Below, piece by piece: positions 27,735-39,468 of a stretch of 64,000 nucleotides of DNA. The notes under the pieces were generated by a model, which searched no databases, was not told where the DNA came from, and saw only the letters and a program-made list of their open reading frames with translations. Every line of letters starts with the position of its first letter. Position 1 is the stretch's first letter. A program made the translations under genes and the position numbers. Origin of the DNA: Cercis canadensis (taxonomy: Eukaryota > Streptophyta > Magnoliopsida > Fabales > Fabaceae); assembly GCA_003255065.1 (NCBI GenBank), contig QAOA01004878.1, positions 388,027 through 452,026 on the forward strand, in the 5' to 3' direction.

Positions 27735-28655
27735 TTCTCTCTGTCACACATATACTCAAATAGTCAATGCATAACAAGAGGAACAATAACAAATATACGA
27801 CAAGGACAAAATCCTTTATAGCAGCCAGAAACTTTTGACATGTGAGAGTCACAATTGAAGTGGGTGACCAAAAATGTGAGGCCAAAGTGGGATTAGATAA
27901 GGGTTCCCATGTGGTACCCAAGTTTTGTAATGCCATCAATGGGCATGGCACTTTCTTTTTTTGGCTGAATTAATGGGCATGGCAGTTACCTACAAAAAGA
28001 TGACACCAGGGACAGTTGCAACAGTTCCAGCAATTCTTGCTCCTCCTCGTTAAAGGAACAGGGGCGCCATGGTAATTCCACGCACTCGGTTTTGCACTGG
28101 GAGACGTGATTGGCGTTGTCTCTTGTGTTGCCATTCAGCTATTGTATTTGTAGGTGAGCTAGCTTTGAGCGGCAACCCAGAATTGTTTTTCACGTTGTGC
28201 TGGCGTGCCTGCAGCTCTAAGGCTCATAAACGTTAAAGCGTGACAAACAAGAGTGTATATGTCATTACATACTCATACCATGGGTATTTATACATGGATC
28301 AACACCTACAATTACTCTACAACTTCCTTATTATTATTCAATCAAATTACTAACTTAATCAATCAGCTTCATCAAATTCTCAATAATCAATCCTTGATTA
28401 CCCCAATTAATCAACTCTCATTATCTCAATCTTTCATTGTTTTAATCAAATTAATTCCTAATATGTGAACGATACCGCTAAAGCCTAAACATCTGAATCA
28501 AAGTGGTTGAGTGTCTATTTCAGTTTTTCAATGTCGTAATGCGGATTTTCTTGCTCATTCTCGGGAAGAGAAATCTGATTTTCAGCAAAGGAAAGAAAAA
28601 AAAAATGGGCATGCAGAGTTGATGAATGAGCTTCTCGTTTCTGCCTAAACATAAT
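27735..28655. other. 5' flank of the BGAL6-type gene
   Basis: Presumed promoter and 5' leader of the minus-strand gene ending at 27734. No clear TATA box or cis-element cluster was identified. The open frames at 27661-27951 and 28253-28468 show no domain. Confidence 0.4.
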
Positions 28656-28960
28656 TATAGATACTTAATATTCAGCCCAGTTGTATTTAGGCTCATTTAG
28701 CCAAATGCCCATATAATCAAATCTATATACGTCTTCTATATCTTTTAATAATCACCTATAAATAACTTCATGTCACAGGTATAAGGACTTTTGACTTCTT
28801 TGAACATTGATTATACTCTTTAGCTCGAACTGTACTAACTTAAACATCAGAGTTCGGGTATCACCACCCGACTCTTGACCATTTGTTGTTGTGTAGTTAT
28901 TATGTGTTCAACCCAATTTTATCTATCTCCAAACCATCAACTAGATCAGACATCGGCAAT
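28656..28960 (+). mobile_element. degenerate LTR of a retrotransposon, same family as the element at 63711
   Basis: The start (tatagatacttaatattcag) matches the LTR start at 63711 (tgtagatacccaatatttcg). A TATAAATA box lies at 28757 and a 'cgggtatcaccacccga' motif at 28856. In the copy at the window end the same three landmarks have almost the same spacing (start to TATA 99 versus 101 bases, TATA to 'cgggta' 100 versus 99). The terminal TG has decayed to TA. Similarity beyond 28960 is unclear and no internal domain or partner LTR was seen, so this may be a solo LTR. Confidence 0.6.
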
Positions 28961-30468
28961 AACAAGAACAAGAGTCACGTCTAAGTTCTTTTGATGGGAC
29001 TCAATCATCGTCCAATAAACCCAACTTTCTAGTCAAACCCATTTTTGTGTTATTTTCAGGGCCCAACCTTATTAAGGGAAGTCCATAACCGAGCCTATGG
29101 TTTATTGACGCGAGTCCGAAACTGGCCCAGATCCGCATCAGACATATACAAAATAGCGGGTAGCTACTTCTCATGATGTGATCCCTTGAATGAACACGAA
29201 GCACAGGAAGGGGAAGAGTGCAGTCAAGGTTGGCAGCTAGTGTGAACAATGAAGAAACTTCCGAGAAAGTGGTAATTTTCACTAGAGACAATGTATTCAT
29301 TTCACTTGGACCTGTTACTACTATATCAAAGTCGATTCAGTACTGACAAAGATGTTTCTCATCAACATTCATTATAATACTTTCACTTTATGATAAAATA
29401 TTGTTTATTAGACTACTGAATAAAACGGCGGCTTGCCTATGGGAGGAGACTTCATGCCCAAGTAAGACTAATCACCATATACTATAAGAAAAGAAAAGAT
29501 TCAAAGACCATAAGTGAAAAAAAAATAATGTAAATGGCTAAAATCAAATGCGGATAAACTTGTGCATAATTTGTTAATAAGAATTGAATTATTTTTATTT
29601 ATAAAGTTTTAATTTAATTTTTATTTTAAATAATTTTTTTTAGGAGATAATTTATAAATATTACTGTACATTTTTATTGAGATATATAATATATCTTACT
29701 TTTAGAATGAAATAATTTTTTAAAAAAAAAATTGTGCATGGTTTAATTATTTTTAAAATGTTTTAAACGAATGATTTGTCGTGGGAGTGCATAAAAGAAA
29801 AATGGAAAGTCAAAGGAGTTTCAAAAGGGAATGGGATCCAAGCTGGCCAAGTTGAAAAGAAAACGACAACAAAACAAGTTCAGTTCAATCTTCAATGTGC
29901 CTTGTCGTCCAGATAAATCGAAGGTAACATCCAGGTAGCTTCCACATTAGACGAACATCCTTATCCACGTAGGCCTATGTCACCCACCACGTCACATGGC
30001 TATCTAGTGACATGTATGAGAATGAGAGGGAGACCACCCCGAACGAGGTTTCATGTCCTTGTTACTATTTACCTTTATATTTCAAACCTCCATGGATGAG
30101 ATATATGCGAATGTTCTCGCGATATCCCTTTTCAATTTTCCTTTTTTTTTCAAGTGAACCTTGAATGTTAGGTTAAAAGCGAGCTTAAATTCAGCCACAA
30201 ACAGGGTACATAATGGGAAGTGAAGAAAGCAATAGAGAATTAATTGGACAAACTACATGCATATATATTTTTTTTAATAAAAAAAGAGTGTACAGTAATT
30301 TATCTAGTGTTTTTTACTACATATCTACATGTGACTAATATTAGTGCTCTACTTATTATTATTTTTCCTTATTTTTATCACTAAATAACAAGAAAGGAAA
30401 GATTATATAGTGTTTGGTTCACTTGTTTTGATCTCGAATGAGAACATACATTGCTTTTGTTTTAACTT

Positions 30469-31326
30469 GGCTTATTGGCAGTTTTAATCACTTTATTTTA
30501 TCGATTCCTACAAGTTAATCTTTCATTTTTAAAAGTGAACGATTTAGTCATTGTGTTTTATTGAGTTTGGCAATTTTAGTTCTTTCGTTAATCAACTAAA
30601 CAGTCAACTTAACAGCATGCTGATGTGGCAAAGAGAAATTAGTTTTTTTTTTATTGTTATAATGCTGATGTGACATAAAAAAATTAATTTTAAATGTTAA
30701 ATGACCATTTAAGCATGATTAAGTCATAATTAACAGAAAAAATGAGTTTTTTTTTATTGTTAAATAACCAATTTAAATTTTTTTCATAAAATTTAAGCAG
30801 ATAAAAAAAATTTAGATCAAGTAAGACATGTAAAAAAAAATTCATATTTTTTTAGATTAAGTCCATAAGAGATTCTACCAAAAATTTTAAATAAGATTAT
30901 CTAATCTAATTTTTTTTTTTTGACAATTTGAACCTTATGAAAAAAGCTAAATTTTGGTAGAATCTCATATGAAATTAATTTGAAAAAATTTTAAATTTTT
31001 TTAACCACTTGAATTTTATGAAAAAAATCTAAAATGAATATTTAACAATAAAAAATTCATTTTTTATGTTAATTATAATTTAATTATGCTTAAATGTTTA
31101 TTTAATATTTAAAAATTAGTTTCTTTGTGCCACATCAACATTATAACAAAAAAAATAAAATTTTCTGTGTCATGTCAACATGTTGTTAAGTTAACTGTTT
31201 AGTTGATTAATGTGAAGACTAAAATTGTCAAACTTAGTCAAATATAAAAATTAAATTGTTCACTTTCAAAAATAAAATACTGACTCATAAGAATCAATAA
31301 AACAAAAATACCAAAACTACCTAGCC
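30469..31326. mobile_element. foldback Mutator-like element, 858 bp, with 9-bp target duplication
   Basis: The whole element is one imperfect palindrome. The left end reads GGCTTATTGGCAGTTTTA and the right end, reversed, GGCTAGGTAGTTTTGGTA. The arms stay similar through 'aaagtgaac', 'atcaactaaacag' and 'gatgtggca' to a centre near 30900. It is flanked by TTTTAACTT at 30460-30468 and 31327-31335. The 9-bp duplication and very long inverted ends point to the Mutator superfamily, non-autonomous because no transposase frame is present. It sits 1.0 kb upstream of the NAC gene start. TSD and arms are seen directly; superfamily is inferred from them. Confidence 0.85.
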
Positions 31327-31770
31327 TTTTAACTTTAATATAAGTAGATTGTATATAGTTCAACTTCCACAACCAAAGAAGATAAAATAATCCATTGAAT
31401 ATTTGAATTTCGTTTGGTCGTGAAATGGGCTAAACATTAACGCGATATGGCAATGATACAAGCGGGGATTGGACGATTCATCACCTATTTCTTGCAAAAT
31501 ATTCAAAAAGTAAATTTGACGAAATCATATAGAATTCAAAAACTGGACCTTTATTCAGTGATAGATGAGAATAGTCTGGTGGATTACGATAAAACTCCAA
31601 AACCCCGCAAGTTGATGACGCAGAAATGCATACGAGGGAGCCATAGAACTTGACGTGTATGTTAAACGCACGGTTGAAGAAAAGTTTCGATCCAGTGCAG
31701 CTCAAGCTTTGGATGTATCTACTCTCACCACTCTGAACCCATGCTAATCAAGAAAGGTCAAACTCTTTTA

Positions 31771-32117
31771 CACGTGGCGTAATATTGTTGGCTATTATAG
31801 GAAACATGGAAGTCAGTGGACCACATGTTTACATGTCTACTAAGACAGAGCGGCTACCGCCACAGTCAACGATCCCCAATAACTGTCGAGCCGACATCTC
31901 CAGAAAAACATACGGCCAACGGGCGTGACGGAAGCAATGACAGAATCAAAAAAAGTGGGACAGCCACACGTGCTGGACGCCCATTAAGGCATTGCCACGT
32001 GCTGGCTGCGGTCAGCTAAGGAAAGGAAAAGGGAGGCCGGGTTCGAAGCGTTTCGCTATGCTTCAGTTCCCCACGTTTTAGTTCTAGATACGACCTATAC
32101 CTTCTCGTCCCCACGTG
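31771..32117 (+). promoter_or_regulatory. cluster of four G-box/ABRE sites upstream of the NAC gene
   Basis: CACGTG occurs at 31771-31776, 31967-31972, 31996-32001 and 32112-32117. The first is in the context ACACGTGGC, a textbook abscisic-acid response element; the third is in GCCACGTG and the fourth in CCACGTGTC. Four palindromic G-boxes in 350 bases is far above chance for this AT-rich DNA. bZIP (ABF/AREB) and bHLH factors bind such sites, so the downstream gene is probably induced by abscisic acid, drought or salt, as is known for ATAF-type NAC genes. Confidence 0.8.
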
Positions 32118-32140
32118 TCGAATTAATCCAAAATTTACGC

Positions 32141-32147
32141 TATAAAG
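32141..32147 (+). promoter_or_regulatory. TATA box of the NAC gene
   Basis: TATAAAG 24 bases after the last G-box and about 180 bases before the ATG at 32326. Transcription would start near 32170, leaving a leader of about 150 bases. Confidence 0.65.
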
Positions 32148-32325
32148 CCCCAGCTCTCGCATAAGTTCGACGTTTCAGGTCATAGAGCAGAGGAAGAAAA
32201 ACAACTTGAAAGGGCATACCTTCGCAAAGCAGAGAGAAAGAGGAGGAAGCTTAGAGCGAAGCTTTCACTCAATCGAGTAACACCAAAAAGTCCTTGGTTG
32301 AAAGACAGACCAAGACCAGACGCGA

Positions 32326-33773
32326 ATGAAGAGTGAAATAGAGTTGCCCCCTGGATTCAGATTTCACCCAACCGACGAGGAACTTGTAAACCACTATTTG
32401 TGTAGGAAATGTGCCGCGCAGTCGATTGCTGTTCCGATTATAAAAGAGATTGATTTGTATAAGTTTGATCCATGGCAACTTCCAGGTACTTCTTCCTTCT
32501 TTTTTCCCTTTTCTTTATTTTCTAAAATAAAGGACTTGTGCTTATCGGAAATCTTGTAATGATTCTGAATTTTTTTCTCTTGATTTGTGTTTCTGTTTGA
32601 GTTTTCAATATGATTTTTCTAGATTTGGTTTACAATTGCTGTCGAGTTTCGGAATTTTTGTGATTCTGGATTTCAACGAAACAGAGCATTCCTTTTTTTT
32701 TTTTTTTTAATTTAATGTGGATGTCTGATTTTGAAAGAATAAGATAATTTTCATCGCTGACTCTTATTTTTCATTTTTTGAAGGTGTTCCTTTTTTAAAA
32801 CATGTGAATCAAGAAAAATGTTTTTTTCTTCTTTTTGGTTAGGCGTAAATTGGGTGACTGGTGGTTGGTTAATTATCCTTAACCTTGAAATTTGATTTGG
32901 ATTCTTAAAACTAAAATTATGTTTATCTATCTACACTCTACAGGAATGGCTCTTTACGGAGAGAAAGAGTGGTACTTCTTTTCTCCTCGGGATAGAAAAT
33001 ATCCAAACGGTTCACGACCGAACCGGGCGGCTGGAAGCGGGTATTGGAAGGCAACCGGAGCCGACAAGCCGATTGGGAAGCCAAAAGCACTTGGTATAAA
33101 AAAGGCACTTGTATTTTATGCCGGTAAAGCCCCCAGAGGCATCAAAACCAACTGGATCATGCATGAATATCGCCTCGCCAATGTTGACAGGTCTGCCGGC
33201 AAGAAAAACAACTTGAGGGTATGCACCTAATCTCAATTTGTTGGCTAGTTTAGGTGGGAGTTCCCTTAGATTTAGATGATATCGGGTTTTGGGATTGACA
33301 TGGTTTTGGTGCCATTTCAGCTTGATGATTGGGTATTATGCCGAATTTACAACAAGAAAGGCACCATAGAGAAATACAGCCCCATGGATCAGAAAGTACC
33401 CAAATTTTCTGAAATGCATGACCATGAGACAAAGCCCCAAATCAAAATGCTTGGCCAACAAAACATGGTAGCACCATCAACATTCACCAGTGACCAATTG
33501 TATATGGACACATCGGATTCGGTACCCAGGGTGCACACGGACTCCAGCAGCTCGGACCACATGGTTTCACCGGATATCACGTGGGAAAAGGAGGTCCAGA
33601 GTGAACCAAAGTGGAATGAGCTAGGACTAGGAGATGCCTTTGATTTTCAGTTCAATTACATGGACAACCTCTCTACGGATGACCCTTTTGCCCCCGAGGC
33701 TCAGGCCCAGCACCAAATCAACCAGCTCTCCCCATTGCAGGACATGTTCATGTATCTACAGAAGCCATTTTGA
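32326..33773 (+). CDS. NAC transcription factor, ATAF subfamily (ANAC102/ATAF1-like)
   Basis: Three exons: 32326-32485, 32944-33218, 33321-33773, giving 295 residues, the usual ATAF size. The NAC DNA-binding domain spans about residues 7-155: [19 protein letters not shown] (A), [13 protein letters not shown] (B), [37 protein letters not shown] (C), [25 protein letters not shown] (D) and [13 protein letters not shown] (E). The [10 protein letters not shown] core contacts DNA. The Gln/Pro-poor, Asp/Ser-rich tail is the presumed activation region. Two introns at conserved NAC positions support the model. It is a nuclear regulator of stress and hypoxia responses in this subfamily. Next to BGAL6 its map position matches Arabidopsis ANAC102, but I cannot tell ATAF1, ANAC032 and ANAC102 apart by eye. 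The upstream G-box cluster supports stress induction. Confidence 0.93.
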
Positions 33774-34867
33774 ACCATTGAATTGGATTTTCAAGTCCAT
33801 GGTGGGGACCAAGGAATGTGGGCCCCCACATACTTTTTAATTCATTTTACTGAAGTCGCAGCATTACACCTACCAAACCAAACTATTACTGCAAGTGGAT
33901 CGGCAAGAATCAGCAGGCCAAACGAGCTTGGTGTGTAAAGAATTATGCACGTGTTCTATTCTCAGGCGAATTAGGGATATTTTAGAATTTGCTGACATGG
34001 ACCATTTGGACCTTGAATGAAAAAAAATAAATAGTAAGTAATAAGGGAGAAAAAGATCAGGGTCATATTAGAATTGCAGTGTTAATATGTAAGGGCGTAG
34101 CGAATTCTTGTTCCATTGAGATTGTAGCAGAATTTTTTCATATATTTCTGATATATAACTTTATTTTTCAGTTAAAAAGAAACGATCAATTGTAATTCTT
34201 TTCCCTCTTTCTCAAGCAATGGGACTTCAATTTATTTCGTTATGAACTTACTATGCTTTTCGCGCATAGAGAAAGCTCCAAAATTGGCCCTCCATTGCCT
34301 ATAGTGTGTACATGTTTGAAAGTTCAGATAATATTTGTTGTCTTCGAAGCAAATAACAAAATGGGCAAAACAGCAACAACGTCATAAGAACTTAGAATAT
34401 AGCAGCTACTTAGAAGAAAATTAACTCTTCAAAGAACACAAGTCGAAATAGTATAGTATTCTATGCGAGAGTGTTTTGTTAGTGGAGACTTGGATGTGAG
34501 ATTCTTATCCTTAGTAAACTTGACGATCATATTTTATACAGATAACGAAAATTTGGCAAAAACTTGAATGGAGGCGTGTTCACATTGCAGTAGCTCTTCT
34601 GTGGCTGTTGAAGAGGAAATAATTGAATAAAATTATTCTAAATATTCCCATTAATCATGGAACTAAGGTAGTGTTTGGTATGCCAACATTTTTACATTCG
34701 TAAAATATAAAGTGATATCAAGGTACACCTCTTTACCCTGTACAAATATATTATAAACAGTGATAACTTTGTAAGCGAATATACATTCACATAATACAAG
34801 CATCTTTCTGAAACACCATGATTGTGCTCTCTGATGAGATTCAAAGATAACGTAGTATCTTTTATGA
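33774..34867. other. convergent intergenic region
   Basis: Holds the 3' ends of the NAC gene and of the convergent aspartic-protease gene. AT-rich with no recognisable element or gene. Confidence 0.5.
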
Positions 34868-37824
34868 TCAGAGGCTGACATCTCTGGATTTTGGAATCCG
34901 ATCACAGTTTGCCGGTGCCCAACCAATCAACTGCTTCTCATTGTCGAATACCATCACTTTGTCTTGGATAGATATGTCTGCATAAACCCCCAAAAAAAAA
35001 AAAAAAAATCATAATGGAGAATTCTTTAAGAAACTTTGCTTGGTGTTTCCCTTTCTGGAAATGTTAAAACACAGCACTGTATGACATGGAATACAAGTTA
35101 GCACAAGAAGAAGAAGATAATGATAGTATTGCTCTCAAAATATAGTGTAGGAAACATTACCTCCAATTAGGTTCAAGTCTCCCATCCCTACTTCACTGCC
35201 GTTTAGAATTCCCAAGCAGACATTTCCCTTGTTCTGGCAGAAGAAAACGTTAGCATGATCACATCACATGAAATGCATGGATTACTTGCATTTGCAACAG
35301 TGAAAAATACACGCAAGATAATCGAGTGTTCAGACTTACTGAAATTATCAGATAAGCTTCAGGAGGGATTTCGAACTGAGCTTTAGCTCTCCCACCACCG
35401 GGGAAATTCAGTGCCACAGGCTTGAAGTATTTCCTGACATCACGTACGCTTTTGAAAGGCCTTCTACCTCGCCAACAAAGAGCTAAGCTCCGGTCTTCTG
35501 GTGCTTCTTTCAATGGCTTTCCAGTCAATTCCTTCTCCAACTACAGTTGAAAATTCAACCAAGTAAAGGAAAAAAAACATCAATTTTTTTCTGGTATTAT
35601 TGAAGAAAGCACTTTTTTTTCTTCAAAGAATTTCAATCTTGCATGATGAACTCTGCATATTCTTATCACAAAAGCCCCATGCTCATAGTAACACTTGTAA
35701 TGGAAGAATATATATATAATGAATTTGCTATCAACTGACCCAAGAAACCAATGCTTGATATGCCTTAGAGTTGAAGTAAGTGTAGGAGCTTCCAGTATCA
35801 AAAATAGTAACCAGATTTCCAACCCCGGTTGCCCTCCCTCCAACAATGAGCTCAGCAGCTCCTGGTGAGTATTTGCTGACAAACAACAAGCAGAGGATTC
35901 GAATAATTAAGGAGATGGAACTATGAATCGTGATATATGGAAAATTTAAAAATGATGATCTGAGTTGTGAAGGTCTCATACGAATCTTGAGGTGACATTG
36001 GAGTCCAAGTCACTCGAGAAGAATCATGAAGATCCCCAAAGAAGATATACCCTCCTCCTTGTGCACTTAAACAATGTCCAACTACATTTCGCACCAAGCC
36101 CTGACTAGAAAGCTGTGATATCACACTGGATTTTCCTCTGCCAAGGCCAAGAATTCCATCTAAGGGATGGTAAGAAGAAGCAGGGAAAATCTGATCATAT
36201 CCACATCTGCAATTAGAAAACCAGAGAAAGGGTGCATCAGGTAACTTTAAGAATTCCGTCATGCGGGTATTCTGGGTGGCATGATTAAATGTGCTCCGTA
36301 TATCTTCTTTAAACATGTTTAACAGTGAATCATGCAATAGAAGTATATGTTTGAAGCATTTTTGGGCATTGCTGACTTGAAATGAATTATGTAATTAAAA
36401 CAGGTTCAAGGATCGAAACAAGATATATGAACTAGTATAAAGGGTTTGAGATCATACCCAAGGGCCATGCGAACTTTAAGTTGGTTTCCATTTGTAAAGT
36501 TGAGAAGGAAGACGTCCTTGACAAGAACACCAAGAGATGAATAATGATCTGCATACTCAATTTCATAGTCACACTGGTCTGGGTGGTCACATCTGTAGTC
36601 ATTACTTGGCTGCAAGGAGGCGCAGAGAGGATCCCTGCAGGCCACCAGGTCATTGCTGGGCCGGTAAAGTGGATGAGGTGTCTGAAAAATTAAGCAACAA
36701 AAATAAATTGGAATTCTTCTCCCACAGATTACAATATTACATTTACAGGCACATCTTCTTTCTTCTACTACAAACATGGGGTTTTCAGTCTCAATATTTG
36801 GCATATTTAGTATAAGAATTTTATACTTTTAATAGTTTATACCTTATTTGGGACAAAATTATATAATACCTCAGAGCAATGGGAACAAGGGGCATCACAT
36901 TGGAGCCACGTGAGGTCACTGCCCGTATCAACATCAAGAAAATAGGGCCTCGGTGGCTGTCCCAGGTTGAGAGTGACATTATAGAACCTGCACGCATTGA
37001 AAGTAAAGTGTGACTTAACTCTTAATAACGACTAAACAAACAAACAAAAAATATGTGAACCTACCATAAGGCATATATTATTGTTTGTCAAAAGCGAGGG
37101 ATGGAAAGAAATTTAAGAATAACCAAATGGATGCTCTAATTTTAAACTAAGTTTTTGCCAAGAATAATAATATAATATGCAATGTTCCATTACCATGGTT
37201 AAATTTTGTGTCACTAGACTCACTAATTACCCGCTGTTCCACCCTCCACATCGATGCGGTTCATAAAGAACCCAGGCTTTGCAAGAGAAAGAAAAGAAAA
37301 GAAAAGAATGTCCTAAACAATTAACAAAGAGAATTATATAGGGCGGAAATCAAAGGTGAGAAATGGAAGAGATAAAGCAGTTATTTTTCCCTCCAAATTT
37401 CCACCTTTTTCAACAGAACTTAAAAGGCGTTTAAATCTAATCAGAAAGATATTATGATAATCAATATGGCCAAAGTCGCCAAGGGAATAAATAAATAAAT
37501 AAAAGAATGTATGTTTCATAATTCATAGTCAGTGAGTGACAGAGCCGGGCAACGGCAACGCAGCACAAACTGAAGGCAAAAAGAAAAAGAAAAGGAGCTC
37601 CTTATAATTTTTGGTAGTACGTACCCAATAGGATAAACGTTTCCGTGAACCGGGAAAACGACGGAGGACCCAGCAGGACCACCACGATTCAGGACCGATG
37701 ACGACGTCGTTTCCGCTGGCAGAATGGACTTTTTTCGCTGTTTATCGCCAAACCAAGCTGAAGACAGAGACCAGTTTAACAGCAACACTGTGAGCACCAA
37801 TAATCCCACCTTCCCTATCTTCAT
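34868..37824 (-). CDS. pepsin-like aspartic protease (A1 family, nucellin/Asp1 type)
   Basis: Eight exons on the minus strand: 37824-37625, 36987-36870, 36681-36458, 36206-35982, 35875-35740, 35540-35340, 35233-35161, 34977-34868, giving 428 residues in frame. An N-terminal signal peptide (VGLLVLTVLLLNWSLSSAW) is followed by a short pro-like segment. The first catalytic motif is DVDTGSDLTWLQCDAPC (Asp about 87) and the second is FDTGSSYTYF (Asp about 282). The Cys-rich nucellin-type insert follows the first motif (TWLQCDAPCSHC, RDPLCASL, DQCDYEIEYAD). The C-terminus ends GWAPANCDRIPKSRDVSL and lacks a GPI signal or plant-specific saposin insert, so it is an atypical/nucellin-like secreted or vacuolar protease. 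Substrate unknown. The ATG at 37824 was chosen because it opens the signal peptide; an in-frame ATG lies 15 codons upstream. Confidence 0.9.
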
Positions 37825-39468
37825 CTTGGCCCCCTCTGCTTCTTCTCTGTCTGCTTGGATAACTTTCAACCGTAAAGATTATCAGAAAATATGGTAATCT
37901 GTTTTTATCTGTGAGAGACTCTGTAGGTGTTTGATGAAATGCATGGGAGAACTTGAAAAGTGGGTTGACCTTAAATTCTGATGGTGAGGATTGTGGTTTC
38001 TTCAAAGAGTTGTCAATTAAGGATTCATGGGTATTGCTTCTTGGTGTTAATTTCTGCTAATAACCCTTTCTCCTCATTTGGGTTATTGGGTTTAGGAAGG
38101 AGAGAACCTCAGCATTACAAGTGGGATTTCTTCTAGTGCATGTAATGTCGGGGGTTCTTATTCCTTTCCCCCCTCAAGTCAAACGTTCTCAACAAGACAG
38201 TGACAGCGTTCAATGCAAGTATGTATCGGATTGGGGGTTTAGAAGGTTTTAGTTGATTGGTAATTTCTAGGAAACTTCTTCACTCCCTTGATCCCTTCTC
38301 CCAAACAAAAATGATAATAATGCATGCACCAAAAAGAATGAATACGTCTTCTAATTTCTAAAATAAGATGCACTTTAAATGTTTGAAAAAACAAAAAAAA
38401 GTCAATAGTTTTGGTTTAATAAAGTGTAAAGTATGTTATTTAATAGTGACTTATAAATTTAAATTTTTTTAATATTACATGGTTGAAAGATAGTATTGCT
38501 TTTTTAATTTCCGAGATTAGAAATATACCCGTTGCTGAATTCCGAACCAGCGCCTTAGTCAAAGCACATATCTCAAATTTTGCTAAAAATAATGCCAATA
38601 CCGTGTAGGTATAAGTGTAATGCTACCTTTCTTGATCATAAAATTTAGAGTATCATAGAAAGTGTTTAATGCTAATAGTGTTATTTTCTCTATATACTCT
38701 TTTTCTTTCTCATGATATTATGGTTTTTCGCTTAAAAAAAAGGCTTGGTCAAATATCAATTCTTATATCGATATAGCATTTTATTATTGGCCCATTAGAC
38801 TCAATAAACTCAGTACTTTTACCGCGGAGAAATTGAATAATGAATTCTTATTCTTGAATCTTCCTCCTCTTTTCTTTTAATAAAATCTGGACATCTTTTT
38901 TGTGCTGGTAATACAAGCATAATTTCTCCCCAAAAAAATGCCATCCTAAAAATGGTGGTCTGTACTCTCTCACCACACCTGTATTCTACCAAGCAGCAAC
39001 ATTTTGTTGTTGATATCTTATTCCATTTTTTCGAGTGGATTCAAAACCCAAAGAGAGAATTCAAAGTATTGAACTGTAGCGGAAGGAGAAGGAGAATGGA
39101 GAAGAGCAGAAAGAGAAACTATTCTCATTGAATGAATCATCTGCTTTACAAGAAACTAGCTAAAGCTTAAATAGCTATTCTAGGAAAGCTGTTGTAACTG
39201 TTTATGTAAATTAGGAAAGTTAACAAACTAATTACAACTAATTCCATTAATTATAAATAACTCCAATACAAAGGGTTGAAATATCAAGGAAAAAGTCTGT
39301 AGTCTGGCTAAAACATTCATTAAATGGATCAGATTTTATCCTTGGACAGAAGTTGAAGCCAGAGGAGCAACTGGCCAAGCACATTGTTTGGGTACCTTAC
39401 CTTGTAATTGGTGATCATCTTAAAGAGATACCAGTACAAGGAGAAAAAGGAACCTATGTCCTTGTGCA
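37825..39468. other. intergenic region with a possible copia-type LTR relic
   Basis: 5' flank of the protease gene and 3' flank of the ALDH gene. Read on the minus strand, about 39260-39000 looks like the end of a Ty1/copia LTR: 'ggagttatttataattaatg', then 'tctttctgctcttctccattc', ending near 'gatatcaacaaca'. No coding domain or partner LTR is present, so the call is tentative. Confidence 0.35.
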
